Assembly (NCBI GenBank): GCA_032988165.1
Contig: JANTQF010000069.1
Span: forward strand, 1-64,000
Source of the DNA: Emmonsiellopsis sp. PD_33
Taxonomy: Eukaryota > Ascomycota > Eurotiomycetes > Onygenales > Ajellomycetaceae
Length of the DNA stretch: 64,000 nucleotides
Direction of reading: 5' to 3'
Part shown: positions 47,205-59,189 of the stretch, piece by piece
Numbering within the stretch: the stretch's first letter is position 1
Layout of the letters: each line of letters starts with the position of its first letter
Notes under the pieces: generated by a model
Databases searched by the model: none
The model's input: only the letters and a program-made list of their open reading frames with translations
Told to the model about the DNA's origin: nothing
Position numbers and translations under genes: made by a program

Positions 47205-47500
47205 GCACTTCACCATCAATGGCAATAAGTAGTTTTATGACTCTTAGACTCTATTCTGAGTTCTAATCTTATATGCTTAGTCTCAAGAGTGGTGATATCC
47301 ACTTCATCACTTATAACCCTATTATAAAATGCAACTTCAATGTCTAAAAGAATTTCTAATGGAATTAACAATGAGTAGTTCTGCAATCTCAAGACTCTCT
47401 TCTAGTTAATTATACTAGATCTAAAGATCAGTAGTATTCATATCATTCTAATAGTAGTATTACTCATATTGTACCCATCTACAGATCCAGTATATATAAG
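47205..47500 (+). pseudogene. Actin relic fragments, scrambled
   Basis: A C-terminal actin piece comes first: NGNK*FYDS*TLF, then LSLKSGDIHFITYN and IKCNFNV (actin: GNERFRCPEALF, GLE-GGIHETTYNSIMKCDVD), with one frameshift. A mid-protein piece follows at about 47440: SSITHIVPIY (actin: DGVTHTVPIY). The order is inverted relative to actin, so this is a rearranged second copy beside the longer relic at 47690-48765. Confidence 0.6.
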
Positions 47501-47689
47501 ACTAGTTTTACTAGTAATAATACTCTCTAAGCTATTTTCTATAAGTTTTCCAACATTTCTACTACCTTAATTCATATCTAATAAGAACACTATCTATTTT
47601 CTACTACTAACTTCTACTAGCTTTGATTGTCAGTTATTCTCATCATCATGAGTAAATATTCTTCTGTGTATGCTAAGGTTAGATTTATG

Positions 47690-48765
47690 ACTGATAGCAT
47701 CTAATATTATGATTAGTATAGACCAGAAAGACTCCTATATTGATAATAAGACACAGTCAAAGTATGATATTCTCATCTCAAGATAATTTACCCTATTAAG
47801 TATGATATCATCATAAACTAGAATAATATAAAGAAAATCTGACATTATACTTTCTATAATAAACTTCATGTCACACCAAAGGAGTATATTATTCTATTAA
47901 TCAAGGCTCCTATCAACCTCAAATCCAACTATGAGAAGATAACTCAAATTATCTTTGAAATCTTCAATGCCCTCACCTTTTATATCTCCATCTCAGCTGT
48001 GCTCTCTCTGTATGCTTCCAGTTACACCACTGGTATCATACTTAACTCTGATAATAGTATTACTCATATTATGCCTATCTACAAGAGTTTTGCCCTCCCC
48101 CACACCATCTCTCATATTAATATGGCTGATTGTGAGCTGACACATTACCTTATAAAGATTCTTACTAAGTGTAATTATAGCTTCTCCATCACTACTGAGC
48201 ATTGAATCATCCATAACATCAAGAAGAAGCTATAGATATTACTCTTAACTTCTAGTAGGAAATTTAGACTGCTTTCTAGAGCTTTAGCTTGAAGAAATCT
48301 TATGAGCTTTCTAATGGTTAGATCATCACTATTAGTAACAAGCAATTCTGTGCCCCTGAGGCTCTCTTTCAGCCTAGTATACTAAGTCTTGACAGTAATA
48401 ATATTCATGCTACTACCTACAATGCTATTATGAAGTGCAATATTGATGTCTGAAAGAATCTTTATAGTAATATTATTATAATGTGTATTTCTCTTTTCTT
48501 TATATTAAGATGTTACTGATAATTACTAGTCTGATGATACTATTATATACTCTAATATCTTTAATTATATATAGAAGGAGATTACTGCCCTTACTCTCTT
48601 ATTAATGAAGATTAAGATTATTACTTCCTCTAAATATAAATACTTCATATAGATTGATGATTTTATCTTAACCTTTCTCTTAATCTTTCAGTAGATATAA
48701 ATCTCCAGATAAAAATACAATGAGTTGAGATCTTTCATTATTCATTACAAGTACTTATTATAGTA
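47690..48765 (+). pseudogene. Actin gene relic, nearly full length
   Basis: Starts at about actin residue 42 and runs to the C terminus. Blocks: ISIDQKDSYIDNKTQSKYDI (actin [20 protein letters not shown]); [39 protein letters not shown] (actin [20 protein letters not shown]); [61 protein letters not shown] (SGGTTMYPGIA); KEITALTLLLMKIKIIT; and near the end FQ*I*ISR*KYNE (FQQMWISKQEYDE). Arg, Gly and Asp codons have changed by transitions and Trp/Gln codons have become stops. A probable intron of about 47 nt lies near 48484-48530. Actin is normally essential, so this must be an extra copy. Confidence 0.85.
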
Positions 48766-49299
48766 TTTATTATCCTTAAATAATATTTGACTGATTACTA
48801 ACCTAATTATCTGCAGATAATAATATGCTTGCTAAAAATCTATTCCTTCTAATTATGAAGTAATTAATTCATCATCTTGTATGACTATTATATAACTTAC
48901 TCTCCAGTAGATATTAATAGTTATTAATTTAATTAATAAAGAAGGTTGTATTAACTAGTTAGCTAAGATTATCAGCTTCATTACATAAGTTTACTATAAA
49001 GATAACTAGTCATTTAATTCTCAAACTTACCTCTAATTATTACTATATTATTATTATCTCTCTTCACTTGCTGTGGACCTTATCAGCTCAAAAGCAATTA
49101 ACCTCCTTTTTCAATAAGATATTAAAGTTCAAATTTACCTCTAGTGGTTATAATACAGGGGCTCTAAACTCTAACATAATAAACTGATATACAGCAAGCT
49201 AATCAAGATGCTAAACCTCACATACTTACTCCACTTGAGCTTTTTAATTTATACTAGCTCAGGTTAATTTCTTCTGATCTATCTTACTTCCAGGAAAGT
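48766..49299. other. No gene recognised
   Basis: A perfect 16 bp palindrome ATTATCTGCAGATAAT at 48806-48821, otherwise AT-rich repeat remains. A possible retroelement leader lies near 49060-49250. Confidence 0.35.
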
Positions 49300-50020
49300 G
49301 CTGTATTAACTAATTTAGTTGAGAAATTCAATGACCATATAGATTGCATCTAGTATCCTCATGGATAGTCACCCTGATATTAAAGAAAAACTCTGAATGT
49401 GGGAGAATAAATCAATTACAGTCAGATTTATAATATTACATTGTATGATGTCTTTAATCAGAGGCTTCAGATTGCAGATGATATGATTCCATGTAAGTAC
49501 TATATATAATGTATTGTACTTTAATGATCTTTACTGACACTGAAAAATTGCAGAAGTCTGAGTCTCATCTATCATTTTAAAGATACTTAAATGAGTGTCA
49601 TATAAAGATCTAACTTTAAAGAATTTAGTTATTAACTGGTCTTTCTATATGCAACTAAATATAGATACAGTAGAGAGTCTTGGCAAATATCTGATTTCAC
49701 ACTCATTATACTAGGTTGAAGATATACCATAATTTATTAATTTATATTAAGGACTAGCCTGAGATATAGTGATCATTCAGACTTGAGGGCTTACCTCACA
49801 GTATCCATGCACCTAGTATACTGAAGGATCTGGGCCATTTAAAGATTATCTTGTACTACATGATTTACTGAATGACATATCTGCTAGTAGTAGAGCATGT
49901 AGAAATTACTATTTTAAAGGTGAAAGTGCAAAGTGTAGCCTTTATAAGTATTAAAAACATCCATCCTCTAACAATCCTTTGGTGAATACTAATTATAATT
50001 ACAGTTAATGATGTGGATCA
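49300..50020 (+). pseudogene. Retroelement gag-like fragment
   Basis: Plus-strand pieces resemble a retrotransposon capsid protein. DSHPDIKEKL and MWENKSITVRFIILHCM come near 49380-49440, an inner block YKDLTLKNLVINWSFYMQLN near 49610, and a degenerate zinc-knuckle-like end ACRNYYFKGESAKCSLY near 49888. The knuckle would fit CX2CX4HX3C if one Tyr was Cys and one Glu was His. No LTR was found, so the class (Copia or Gypsy) is open. Confidence 0.4.
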
Positions 50021-50269
50021 GAACATGGTTATATATCTAATAATTCAAATGTATTTATAAAGAGTAGGTATTAGCTTATCATGTTAATAAAAAGAATTTT
50101 TTGAATGACTATCTAGAAAGATTTAGAGAGTCTAGAACTCCCTCTGGAATTATCTCATTCTTCTCATTATTATCTTGGAAAAATTTTGATATTAAAGGTT
50201 ATTCATTCCTTATTATTTTCTAAGTCCAGTATCTACTTTTTGCATCTTTCTATTATAATCACAGAAAAA

Positions 50270-52740
50270 TGAGTCAAAGCTTTGATTCCACCTTTTCCTC
50301 ACAGTCATAACTCTCTATTAATGACTTGAGTGATATTAATTTATTAATACTATCATAAATTAGTGCATTTATTCCTCCTTCACTGGAATGAATTGATTGT
50401 GACAATTAGTTTATAATTTATTTAGAAGTAAAACATTCAAATCTTAAGGTTTTTGAATAATAATAGAGGTTAATAAAATGAGCTGAGTACTCTAGAGATT
50501 TAAAGCCCTTCACCTGGAATTTCACATAATGTATGGCAAAAGTGTGGCAGTTCTTTCAAGAGGGCATTATAATAATAGATGGGGAACCTATAGTATCATG
50601 TAAATACTGTAATAAATATTTTGCCTACTCATTGCCAAAGAGTGGGACAACAACAATGATGAATAATCATATCAAAAAGAGCTAATACTATTAGAGATAG
50701 GTAAGATTTCAAGATATAAAGAATGTTGATTTAGTAACATCACAAAGAAGAACATCACAATAGATAATAATAAATATTCTTTTTATTTCTAAGATTGTAG
50801 TAGAAGTTCTAGGGCTTCAGCTAACTATATAAGATTAATATGATTGAAGATAGTAGTACAAATGATATTAAATTTACTGAGGAGAAATTCTAGTAAACTC
50901 TGATAGAGGTTTTAGTTTCTATACAATTATTCTTTCATTTTGTGGATAACTTTTACTTTTACTAAATGATCTGAATGTTATAACCCAGTGTGACCATATC
51001 TAATACATTATATATCTTAAAGATTACTAACAAGCTTATGAAAGAGAGCTTCTAATAGATTCTTAATTATATACTTATTAAGGGTTATGTCTTTCTTGCC
51101 CTTAATGGCTGAACCAGCCCATTCAATGATATATTTATAATAATGGCAGTGTACTTTATTAACTATAATTAGAAGTTCTAGGAACTCATACTAGGATTTA
51201 AACATATTGAAACTAGATATAGTGGGAGGAAGCTATCTGATATTACAATGAATATTATGAAGATATATGATATTAAAAAGTAAATATTTAGTGTGACAAT
51301 AGATAATGTAAATAATAATGTAATACTTATTACAAGTCTAAACACAGTAATATGAATGCTGAATTCATCAATACACATTAAGTAATATATCAAAATTTCA
51401 TGTCTGACTCATGTAATTTAGCTGGTTATGAAGGAACTTCTGAACTCAATGAAGGTTAGCCTGGAAAATGATAGAATAACTTAGAATTAAGATGATTCTA
51501 TATTGTTTAATCCTATATGAATGTAAAGTGTCCCTCAGATACTAATAAAGATGAGCTTGCTATTATTTTGAAATGTTGTCTACAGATAATGTGATTTCCT
51601 ACTACATTTTTATTATCTATAGATAATAATACTAAATGATTGCTGCTGACTCTATTTCACTAGATCTATCTATTAACTAGATATGTTAATATAAGTTCAC
51701 AGTGCAAATAAGCATTTTAGGATATCCAACAGTCTGGTATAAATAAGACAGGTGAAGTACTAAAGTTACTAATGATAAATGTAGTCACTTGATGGAATTC
51801 AACTTTCCATATGCTATATCACATGCTTAGACTCAGGGTCTATATAGATAGATATGTTGAAAATATCAATCAGTAAGCTAAATTTAGACTAGACAGAAAT
51901 AAGTAGTAGTTAGTTGAGTATTTAATTAAGCTTATAAAACTTTTTACTAAATATATAACTATACTTTCTATAGCAATGATCCTGACCCTCTCTATAATAC
52001 TTCAGCTGTATGAGAACCTATTCAATCATATCAATCATTATAAAGTGGTATTGAAGAGAAAGTGTTTGCACTGGAAGCACTTAATATATGATGCCTTGTA
52101 TAAATATTATGAGAAGTTAATTAAATATTATATAGATATAAAAAAGAAGTATGAATATCTCTATACTATTATAATAATTCTATCTCTAAATTAGAAACTA
52201 AAGCTGTTCAGTCAAGAAAGTTGGGATGATAATGACTATAAATAATGAGAGAAGTATTAAAACCATTTCCAAGAAGTGTATAATAAATATGTGTCTAAAT
52301 TATCTGGTGAAGACACATCATAATAGTAGTCTAGGCAATGAATAAGATAATTAAATAATCTTTTTAACTTGATCTTCAGTAATGTGCCCAACAGCACTGC
52401 CTTAGCTGAAGTCAGTAGGAAAAATGAGGTAAAAAAGTACCTAAATTAAAATTAGTTTATTACTCTCATGCATGAAGTATCTATCTATATTTATGTAGTA
52501 TACTAAATATTAGTATAGAGTCAAATGAGAAATATAATTACTTACTATACTAAAAGAAATATCATTTATAATATTTTATTTTAGTATAGATGATCTGAGA
52601 CTACCTTTTAGTATCTAGTTCAACTGTTAATGTAGAATAGCTCTTCAATGTAGCTTATAATATCTATTATTACTATTATAATTATCTTAAGTCATCAATC
52701 TTATGGACTCTGATGCTGAAGATGTGCTTGAATTGGATCA
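50270..52740 (+). pseudogene. hAT transposase relic 2 (BED-finger type)
   Basis: From an ATG near 50270 (MSQSFDSTFSSQS). A BED zinc finger lies at about 50540-50685: VWQFFQEGIIIIDGEPIVSC, CKYCNKYFAY, PKSGTTTMMNNHIKKS, with the CxxC pair and first His. The C-terminal half keeps a long open piece at 51976-52194: LILTLSIILQLYENLFNHIN-like start, ALYKYYEKLIKYYIDIKKKY and YTIIIILSLN. This corresponds to the region before the dimerisation domain of RICESLEEPER/Tam3-like hATs, followed by KLFSQESWDDNDYK. No terminal repeats or 8 bp duplication could be fixed, so only the gene is annotated. Confidence 0.75.
51573..51629. repeat. Pair of palindrome-family motifs inside the hAT-2 relic
   Basis: TGTTGTCTACAGATAATG followed after about 20 bp (ending CTACATTTTTA) by the perfect palindrome TTATTATCTATAGATAATAA at 51610-51629. 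The spacing and spacer resemble the cluster at 39309-39362, suggesting a very small mobile or foldback unit inserted in the transposase gene. Confidence 0.6.
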
Positions 52741-53400
52741 TTCTAAATAAGAAGAAGAGTAAGTTAGCTGAAGAGAATAAGATAGTAGATAATAAGTTTA
52801 ATGAAGATAGAGAAAATAATGACTTAATTTTAAGTAAGATGAATGTGATTAGTAATATAGAGAATAAAGATACTAATATTAATATATTATAAAATGCTGA
52901 AGATAATGAGTCTGAAGATGATGTAGTTTCAAATAATTCAAGAAGAAAATAGTAATAAAATGATAAAGATTAGAAGTCTTCATTAAAGTGAATTTCAACT
53001 AGGTTAAATGATAATTCCACATTAAAGTAACCTATAATGATTAGATATCTAGTAACTTTCATACTCTCTAATGATACATTAATCCTCTAATATCTCCCTA
53101 ATAATGCATTAGCATCCTAGTATCTCCCTAGTAGTATATTAATCCCCTAAAGTTTACTCAGTTTAAGCTAGCCTGTATGTGAAAGAGGATCTCAAGTGTT
53201 TAGTAGCCTAGATTTCTTAGAAAAAAAATTGTGAAGAGAAGCAGCTGAGAGGTGTGAAGTAGAGGCTGTAAAAAAATAAGATAATTAGTAGCTGTAAAAT
53301 ATATGAAAGAAGAAAGCATTAAATATTATACTAAATAAAGAGAGTAATAATTAATATTATTATTCATAAATAATAATATATATTAATATAGAAAGGGGGG
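52741..53400. other. Charged coding remnant and 30-bp tandem repeat
   Basis: 52745-52950 reads in plus frame as a charged, N/E/K-rich stretch (LAEENKIVDNKFNEDRENND) that ends at a stop; its source is unknown. 53071-53160 holds three divergent 30 bp units (cores CTCTAATATCTCC, CCTAGTATCTCC, CCCCTAAAG). A palindrome-family site lies at 53357-53376. Confidence 0.45.
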
Positions 53401-54062
53401 TTAGTTAAGATGATCTACTTCATTATATATATATAAATACTAGGTTATAAAATGCAGTTTTCAGTTTTCAGTTTACAGCTATTTACTTTTTCAATATATA
53501 AGAGTAATGTATTAAAAAAATGTGCAGTAGGTATTCAGAGTATAAATATCATATAATTATTCAGACTAATCTAATTGGAAAATTTACCTGAAGGTTCTGA
53601 TTCTCTGAGTAATTTAGAGATTACTCAAATTAAAAAAATACACAGTGCAAGTTAAGCCAAGTCATAATGGTAGGTGCTCAGAGCAAATCAAGATGAATAA
53701 TTTTAAATTTAAGTTGAGTTTTAAACTTGGAATTACTCAGCCTCATCTGCACTCTACTAATAAGTAAATTAGATTATTCAGAGCTTAGAGAGGTAGAGTT
53801 TATTAATAGAAGCTTTATTAAATTAGAGGAGATAGATATTTTGATATTATAAAGAGAGGAATATATAAGTAAATAGGTGAGAGGTTTTCCAAATATTAGG
53901 TAGATTAATAAATAAATTGCTGACCTTCAGCAAGTCTGAGAGGTCAGTGACTATCTATATAGAGCTCTTCAGAGCTGCTGAATCTATCTATGATACTGTG
54001 CTCTAGCCAGGCCTAGGTAGAACTCTATGATGAAATATATGACAATATATATGACAAAGTTT
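53401..54062. other. No gene recognised
   Basis: AT-rich sequence with no supported ORF, repeat or RNA gene. Confidence 0.3.
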
Positions 54063-54245
54063 GATGAGGTGGTTGCAGGACATTTGGACAGTAGAATAAC
54101 ATATTACTAATGTGAGAGCATGACAATCCTAGTGCTAGTAGGTGATGTAATTCTTTTGGAAGTGCCCTCTGTACTTAGAAATACAGGGTGGTGGATGCAG
54201 AACATTCAGACAGTAGAATAACATAATGCCAGTGCAAGGTCAGAA
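54063..54245. repeat. Direct repeat pair, about 130-bp spacing
   Basis: GAGGTGGTTGCAGGACATT and GGTGGATGCAGAACATT begin two copies that continue with GACAGTAGAATAACATA. Differences are transitions. Possibly a fragment of a longer duplication. Confidence 0.6.
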
Positions 54246-54756
54246 CAGCAGGGTTGTTAACTGCTGCTGCACTAGCTGCCAGCCCTAATGAAAAAAGTAT
54301 GGCAGTCTATAATGACAAATGTTCATAACACAAAATTTTATGTTGATATAAAACACCACACAGCACTACACACACCAATAGGATGTCAATAAAATATTAG
54401 TAATCAGATTAGTAATCATCTAGTAACTTATCTCTACTACAGAGCATAGCTTCTACCTCCCACTTGCCACCTCAAGCTTCAACAACACCCAATGCACCCA
54501 GTAAGAAAATTAGATGAATAAATCTGCCCTTACTCATAGCTTGTTCTGTCTGTGCATACCTCTATCATTCAGCTCTAGATGCAGGTAGGTCATTAGTATG
54601 TACAGTATTATCACCCACAGAAAAATGTGTGCACACAACAGACCTAATAACCTAGACAGCCAGGTTCTCCCATATGACCTGCTTTCTATGCAACCCAATC
54701 CTTCCTAAACAGCATATATGCCTCAGACTGTGTGGGCAAATCCAGGTTGAGATTGC

Positions 54757-54895
54757 CTGGCAGGTCCTGTATGCCACAGAGAATCTATTTGATCATGATT
54801 ACTGGTTTCCATCCCTCCTCCTCATTTAGAATTGATGGACACACAATTCTGAATGGGTAGATATTGGGGTGGAAGAGGGGCAGGGTAAATTTACC
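54757..54895. repeat. Two-module repeat, copy 1
   Basis: Module X (CAGGTCCTGTATGCCACAGA) precedes module Y (CTCATTTAGAATTGATGGAC). At 56605-56730 the same two modules occur in the order Y then X. Confidence 0.7.
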
Positions 54896-54927
54896 TAGAA
54901 TTTACATTCTATTAGCTTTTGTTTTGA

Positions 54928-55342
54928 TCATGCTGATGAATTGAATTTTTGCAAGGATAGGGGGTAGAGGGGGGGAATAGGGATTAACATACACTTTGGA
55001 GGCTTGATAGGATATTCTATGGGATTTAAATGAGTTACATATTGTTCATTTCTGGCCCCTGCTGATCCAAGGGGAATGAATTGTGTTATATAATACATAT
55101 TATTAGGGAAGATCCTCATGTCTGATTTAATATGATGATCTGCAAGAAGACCCTTGCTCCTACTTGCAATGATGTGAGATAGAAATAAAAGCAAAAGCAG
55201 AGTATTTACTGTTAGTTTGTGTGTCCCTGTGTGGCCTGGCAGAAAACCCAAAGGGATGCTCCTTTTGCTGCTGTTTCCTAAGAATGGGTAGATGGCTGTT
55301 GGTAAGAGCTAGGAGAGAACTAATAATAGAGGGTAGCCACAC
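54928..55342 (-). other. Two overlapping minus ORFs, function unknown
   Basis: A 107-codon ORF (55251 to 54928) has a leucine-rich stretch near its start (VNTLLLLLFLSHIIAS) that could pass for a signal peptide, then a non-hydrophobic remainder. A 60-codon ORF overlaps in another frame. No homologue is recognised and the region sits among small repeats, so coding status is doubtful. Confidence 0.2.
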
Positions 55343-56100
55343 TTACCACTTCTCAGTCAGATTCTTCTGGTAGAGTGACATTATTTTGGTTGTTTGGAGG
55401 GTGTAGGGGAGTGGGTTTGTAGCTTAGTATGCAGTGAGGACAGCCAAGGAATAAATCCAAGCTCCTGATATAAACACACATGTCCTGGTCTCATCCTCTG
55501 ACCATTATAGGCTTCTAGCTCCAGCTAATAGGGTATGTGATACTGATGGGCCAGGAAGAAGGTAGTCCTTGTAGGGCTGTCAAGACAAGAGGATATAGAG
55601 AGGTTATGCAGTGAGAGAATCTATAAGGAGGGAAAGTCTAGTAGAGGAAGACAAGGAGAATCAGTGAGATGGCAGGGAGGTAGCCAAGGCTCAAAAAATA
55701 ATATTGCAATTATTCTATTAATTGTCCATTGAGGCTCTTTAGTTGTGTACCTTATAAAATGGATATTAATAGGGAGCAGATTACCTTACCTCTCTTTAAC
55801 TCATTATTGAAGTCTGGACTGAAAGCTGATTGGATCATGGATATAGTATGAGCAGAAAAGATCTTACTTTAGTTCAGTATAGATAGATTAATAACTGTAA
55901 CTGTAGTAGCATTGTTTCTCTTTAGCTATAAGGCCTGTAGCTTCTAAAAACCTAGAAAGAGATAGTACTGCATGGTACTATTAGTGTCCATTCATTAATG
56001 TAGGTTGATGTCTAACCCATTAGCAGTAAGTCTAATAAAATGTCTGGTAGAATCAACCTGCCAGCCCAGTACACTAATATTATGATTACTAGCTTCAATT
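55343..56100. other. No gene recognised
   Basis: Somewhat higher in GC than the rest, still without CpG. No supported feature. Confidence 0.3.
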
Positions 56101-56116
56101 CCTTCTTCTTACTTAT

Positions 56117-56275
56117 AGAGGCTGGCAACTCCTCAAAAGAGAAGTGTGCAGCACCCCCAGTGGGAAGAAAAGCACATAGAACCTCTGAGAGGTAAGGGCT
56201 AATTCTGGGGAGCAAAGTGCATAAGTCCTCAAGGGGAAAAGAACATGCTTTACCACAGGAAGTACTCTCATCATA
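56117..56275. repeat. Triplicated 155-bp repeat, copy 1
   Basis: Starts near AAAAGAGAAGTGTGCAG and continues AGAACCTCTGAGAGGTAA and AAAGTGCATAAGTCCT. Copies 2 and 3 are at 57075-57232 and 58876-59033. The short minus ORFs across the copies are not conserved in frame. Confidence 0.75.
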
Positions 56276-56604
56276 AGTAGCATGGTCACCCCTGACATAT
56301 TACTTGTACTCTAGTTCATTTTGCAACCTGTGGTTGCTCCTGAACTATGAGATCTTGGGAAACTCCAAGTTTGCATATATATCATAAAATCCTCCAGATA
56401 AAGGCTGATGAAATCATTATTGCCCTGGTCATATATCTGCTAACTATGCTCTTTAGTATTACTGAGTAATTCCTCCAGTGCCTCACTCTCAATTGTGGCA
56501 GGTTGTGATGGCTCATCACTATGATAAACTGATTTTAGAAAGATCAGTGGTGGAGGTGAGATGCCAACAAGTATGTTCAGTTTCTGCCTGGGAAGTGGTG
56601 GTAA

Positions 56605-56730
56605 CCCTCCTCATTTAGAATTGACAGATACACAGTTCTGAATGGATAGACATTGAGGTAGAAGAGGGATAGGTGATCCTGGGTTGAAACCATTCAGCAG
56701 GTCCTATATGCCACAGAGAATCTACTTATC
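56605..56730. repeat. Two-module repeat, copy 2, modules swapped
   Basis: Carries CTCATTTAGAATTGACAG first and CAGGTCCTATATGCCACAG second, the reverse order of 54757-54895. Confidence 0.7.
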
Positions 56731-57074
56731 CACTGAAAAATTGTTTATGGATGATGCAATCAGTGCAGTATTTGTAAAATGATCTTGCTTTTGCCAGGGA
56801 TTCCACACTTCCAGTATTTAATATTCAAAATGCCAGTCTTTGGGTCTCTGTTTGGCCTGGCAAAAAAACTGAAGGGATGGTCCTTTCATGAGGACAAGGA
56901 GAGTTGATGAGATGGTAGGGAGTTAGTCAAGCTATACTGGAGTATCTAGCTGGTATCAGCTGTTCTCTCCCCTTCTAGATTTAGAAGCATTATATAGTGA
57001 CTGTATCCAGACATCCTTATTAATGCTGTACACATCATCTTCCTCTCCTACTGTTTGCTTTCCCCCCCCCTGAT

Positions 57075-57232
57075 GACTCAGGCATTTTAAAAGAGAAGCA
57101 CACAGAGCCCCCAGTGAGAAGGAAAGTGTACAGAACCTCTAAGAGGTAAAGGTAAGTTCTGAGAAGAAAAGTGCATAAGTCCTTAAAACAGGAGGACATA
57201 TTCACCACACTGCTGGGGGAGGGTAAGATATC
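57075..57232. repeat. Triplicated 155-bp repeat, copy 2
   Basis: AAAAGAGAAGCACACAGAG, then AGAACCTCTAAGAGGTAAAG, then a CCACACTGCTGG end followed by GATATCC. Confidence 0.75.
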
Positions 57233-57990
57233 CCTAACTGTTGATAGTATCTTCAACTCACTATATTTTATAGTGTTGAGGGGCTTGATAAGGCCATTAG
57301 CAATGTCCTTATATCCTCTAATTATAACTGACTAAAATGGAAATGTCTTCAACTTCAAGTATTTCAGCAGATATTCTGATCAAGAGGATCCAGGATTCCA
57401 GAAAATATCTTTAACTTGGAGGATCTAGGAAAGTAAACCTATAAACTATTTGAGGTTTGTTGCTAGATATGCCATGGGTTAGCTGAGCAAGAATTATAAA
57501 TTAATGCCTAACTTGTCCACAGTAAGATTGATATAATAACTGATATAATCAGAAATACCTGGCATCCTCCAACTGTCCAGTCATACTTCTTGATGACCTT
57601 ACTCAATTTAATGACTAGATGTCAGGACAAGCAAGTTTCTAATTCATCTGAGCTTTGAAATGTAGTAGTAGCAACCAATCAACTAGATTATCTTATTAGA
57701 ATTAATATATCATTAAGAGTGTCATCAGATGAACTATCATTCTGAAGTGAGCAGTGTGATGCAGTAGTTATTCTTGTTTAGTAGAATTTTCATCAAGGCT
57801 CATCCTCATAAGGGCCACTGTCTAGTCAAGATTGGATGATCCAGTGGTGAGTTCAATGACCCATATCTTACTAGGTAAATTTGCAAGTCATAGTGTTGTT
57901 GAACTCTAATAATGTATCTTGTCCATTCTACATGATATGTATGTAATAGTAGCTGAGAGCTATGAGAATAGTGTGAGTAAAGAAAGGAGA

Positions 57991-58290
57991 TTAAATAAAT
58001 AGAATAAGGTAGTTTCTCACATTTAAAATATTCCTACTGTTGAGTCTCACACAGTAGGTTGTGGGAGATAAGTCCTCTACCCTCTCAAGAATCTCATCCA
58101 CTTCTGGATAGCCAGGGAGAAACCCATAATCATCTTCATTATTAATAGTAGGTAAGACCATATTAAGCTTTAATAGCTCATCTGGTTGCTGATCACCTCC
58201 TTGCTCATTTAGAGTCTCTTTTCTATTCATCTGGGCCTGGTTGACATCTGCTGAGTCACTATTAGTAGAAACACTGAACACCCCTAGCAC
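57991..58290 (-). CDS. Hypothetical protein exon, 99 codons
   Basis: An open frame with a protein-like mixed composition: STNSDSADVNQAQMNRKETL, DELLKLNMVLPTINNEDDYG, FLPGYPEVDEILERVEDLSP, TTYCVRLNSRNIL. The codons after about 58017 look like intron: a GTGAGA donor follows the RNILN region and an ATAG acceptor lies near 57960. Continuation on the left shows stops. The EVDEILERVED stretch weakly recalls a chromodomain start (EVEKIL), but the aromatic cage is not visible, so I do not assign it. It is one of very few undamaged frames here. Confidence 0.35.
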   Translation of the reverse strand: MLGVFSVSTNSDSADVNQAQMNRKETLNEQGGDQQPDELLKLNMVLPTINNEDDYGFLPGYPEVDEILERVEDLSPTTYCVRLNSRNILNVRNYLILFI

Positions 58291-58479
58291 AATGAAATGA
58301 TAGAGTGCAGGAGGGAGAAAGAAAAGATGTATCTACTCATCAAGTCCTCATTAAGTAGTATGTCCTAGTTTTAATGTGAGTAAAGTAATATGTTTGGCAT
58401 ATCCATCCACATGTGTAGAGCATAATGGCTGTTGAAGCTGGACAGTTGAAGGGTTAAAGTGTTACTCTAGGCTCAGAAA

Positions 58480-58690
58480 TTCAAGCTGGATCTCCACATA
58501 GTGATATTACCATAGCCTAGTCCTTAGTGACTCTGAATATTCAGAACTCCCAGTATGTGAGATATTCCCACCATCTTCAAGCATGGTAATGTTGCCATAG
58601 CTCAGATATCCCTGCCACTTCAAGCATGGCAACATTGCCATAGCTCAGTCCTTGATGATTTAGAATATCCAGTCTCAGTATGGAGGATAT
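58480..58690. repeat. Imperfect 45 to 90-bp tandem repeat
   Basis: Repeated words CTTCAAGCATGG, TTGCCATAGCTCAG and CCTTRGTGAYT occur two to three times. TGGTAATGTTG and TGGCAACATTG are transition variants. Confidence 0.6.
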
Positions 58691-58875
58691 CCCTGGCATC
58701 TTTTTAAAATTAAAGGGTGAAATCAAGGAATGGTGGGTACACATCTGACACTATAGCAGAGGAAAATACTATTAATATAGAGTAAACAGTTAGGGATGAT
58801 AATGCTATCAAAGCTGAAGCTGCAAGAGACTATCCTAACCTATCATTTAGTTTGCTGTACACTTTCCCCTCATAG

Positions 58876-59033
58876 AGGGCAGGCAGCTTAAAAGAAGAGT
58901 ATATAGTACCTCCAGTGAGAAGGAAAGCATACAAAACCTCTATAAGGTAAAGGTAAGTTCTGAGAAGAAAAGTGTACAAGTCCTTAAAACAGAAGGACAT
59001 ATACACCACACTGTGGAGGGGATAGGGTATCCA
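58876..59033. repeat. Triplicated 155-bp repeat, copy 3
   Basis: AAAAGAAGAGTATATAG, then CAAAACCTCTATAAGG, then CCACACTGTGGAGGGG and GTATCC. Confidence 0.75.
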
Positions 59034-59189
59034 AAATAAAAGGAGAAATTCAAATAGGGAAAGTAAAAGGAGCTCAATAACCTAATAGATAAAATAATAT
59101 TGGAGAATATAGAAGTTGTCAGAACTGTAGAGGCAAAGGTTGTTAATATAGATGATTATAAAGATGCTGTGATGTAGAATCTGATCAAT

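Noticed and set aside
54928..55251. Secreted protein with signal peptide
   Set aside because: The leucine-rich stretch may arise from a repetitive low-complexity sequence; no homologue or conserved frame.
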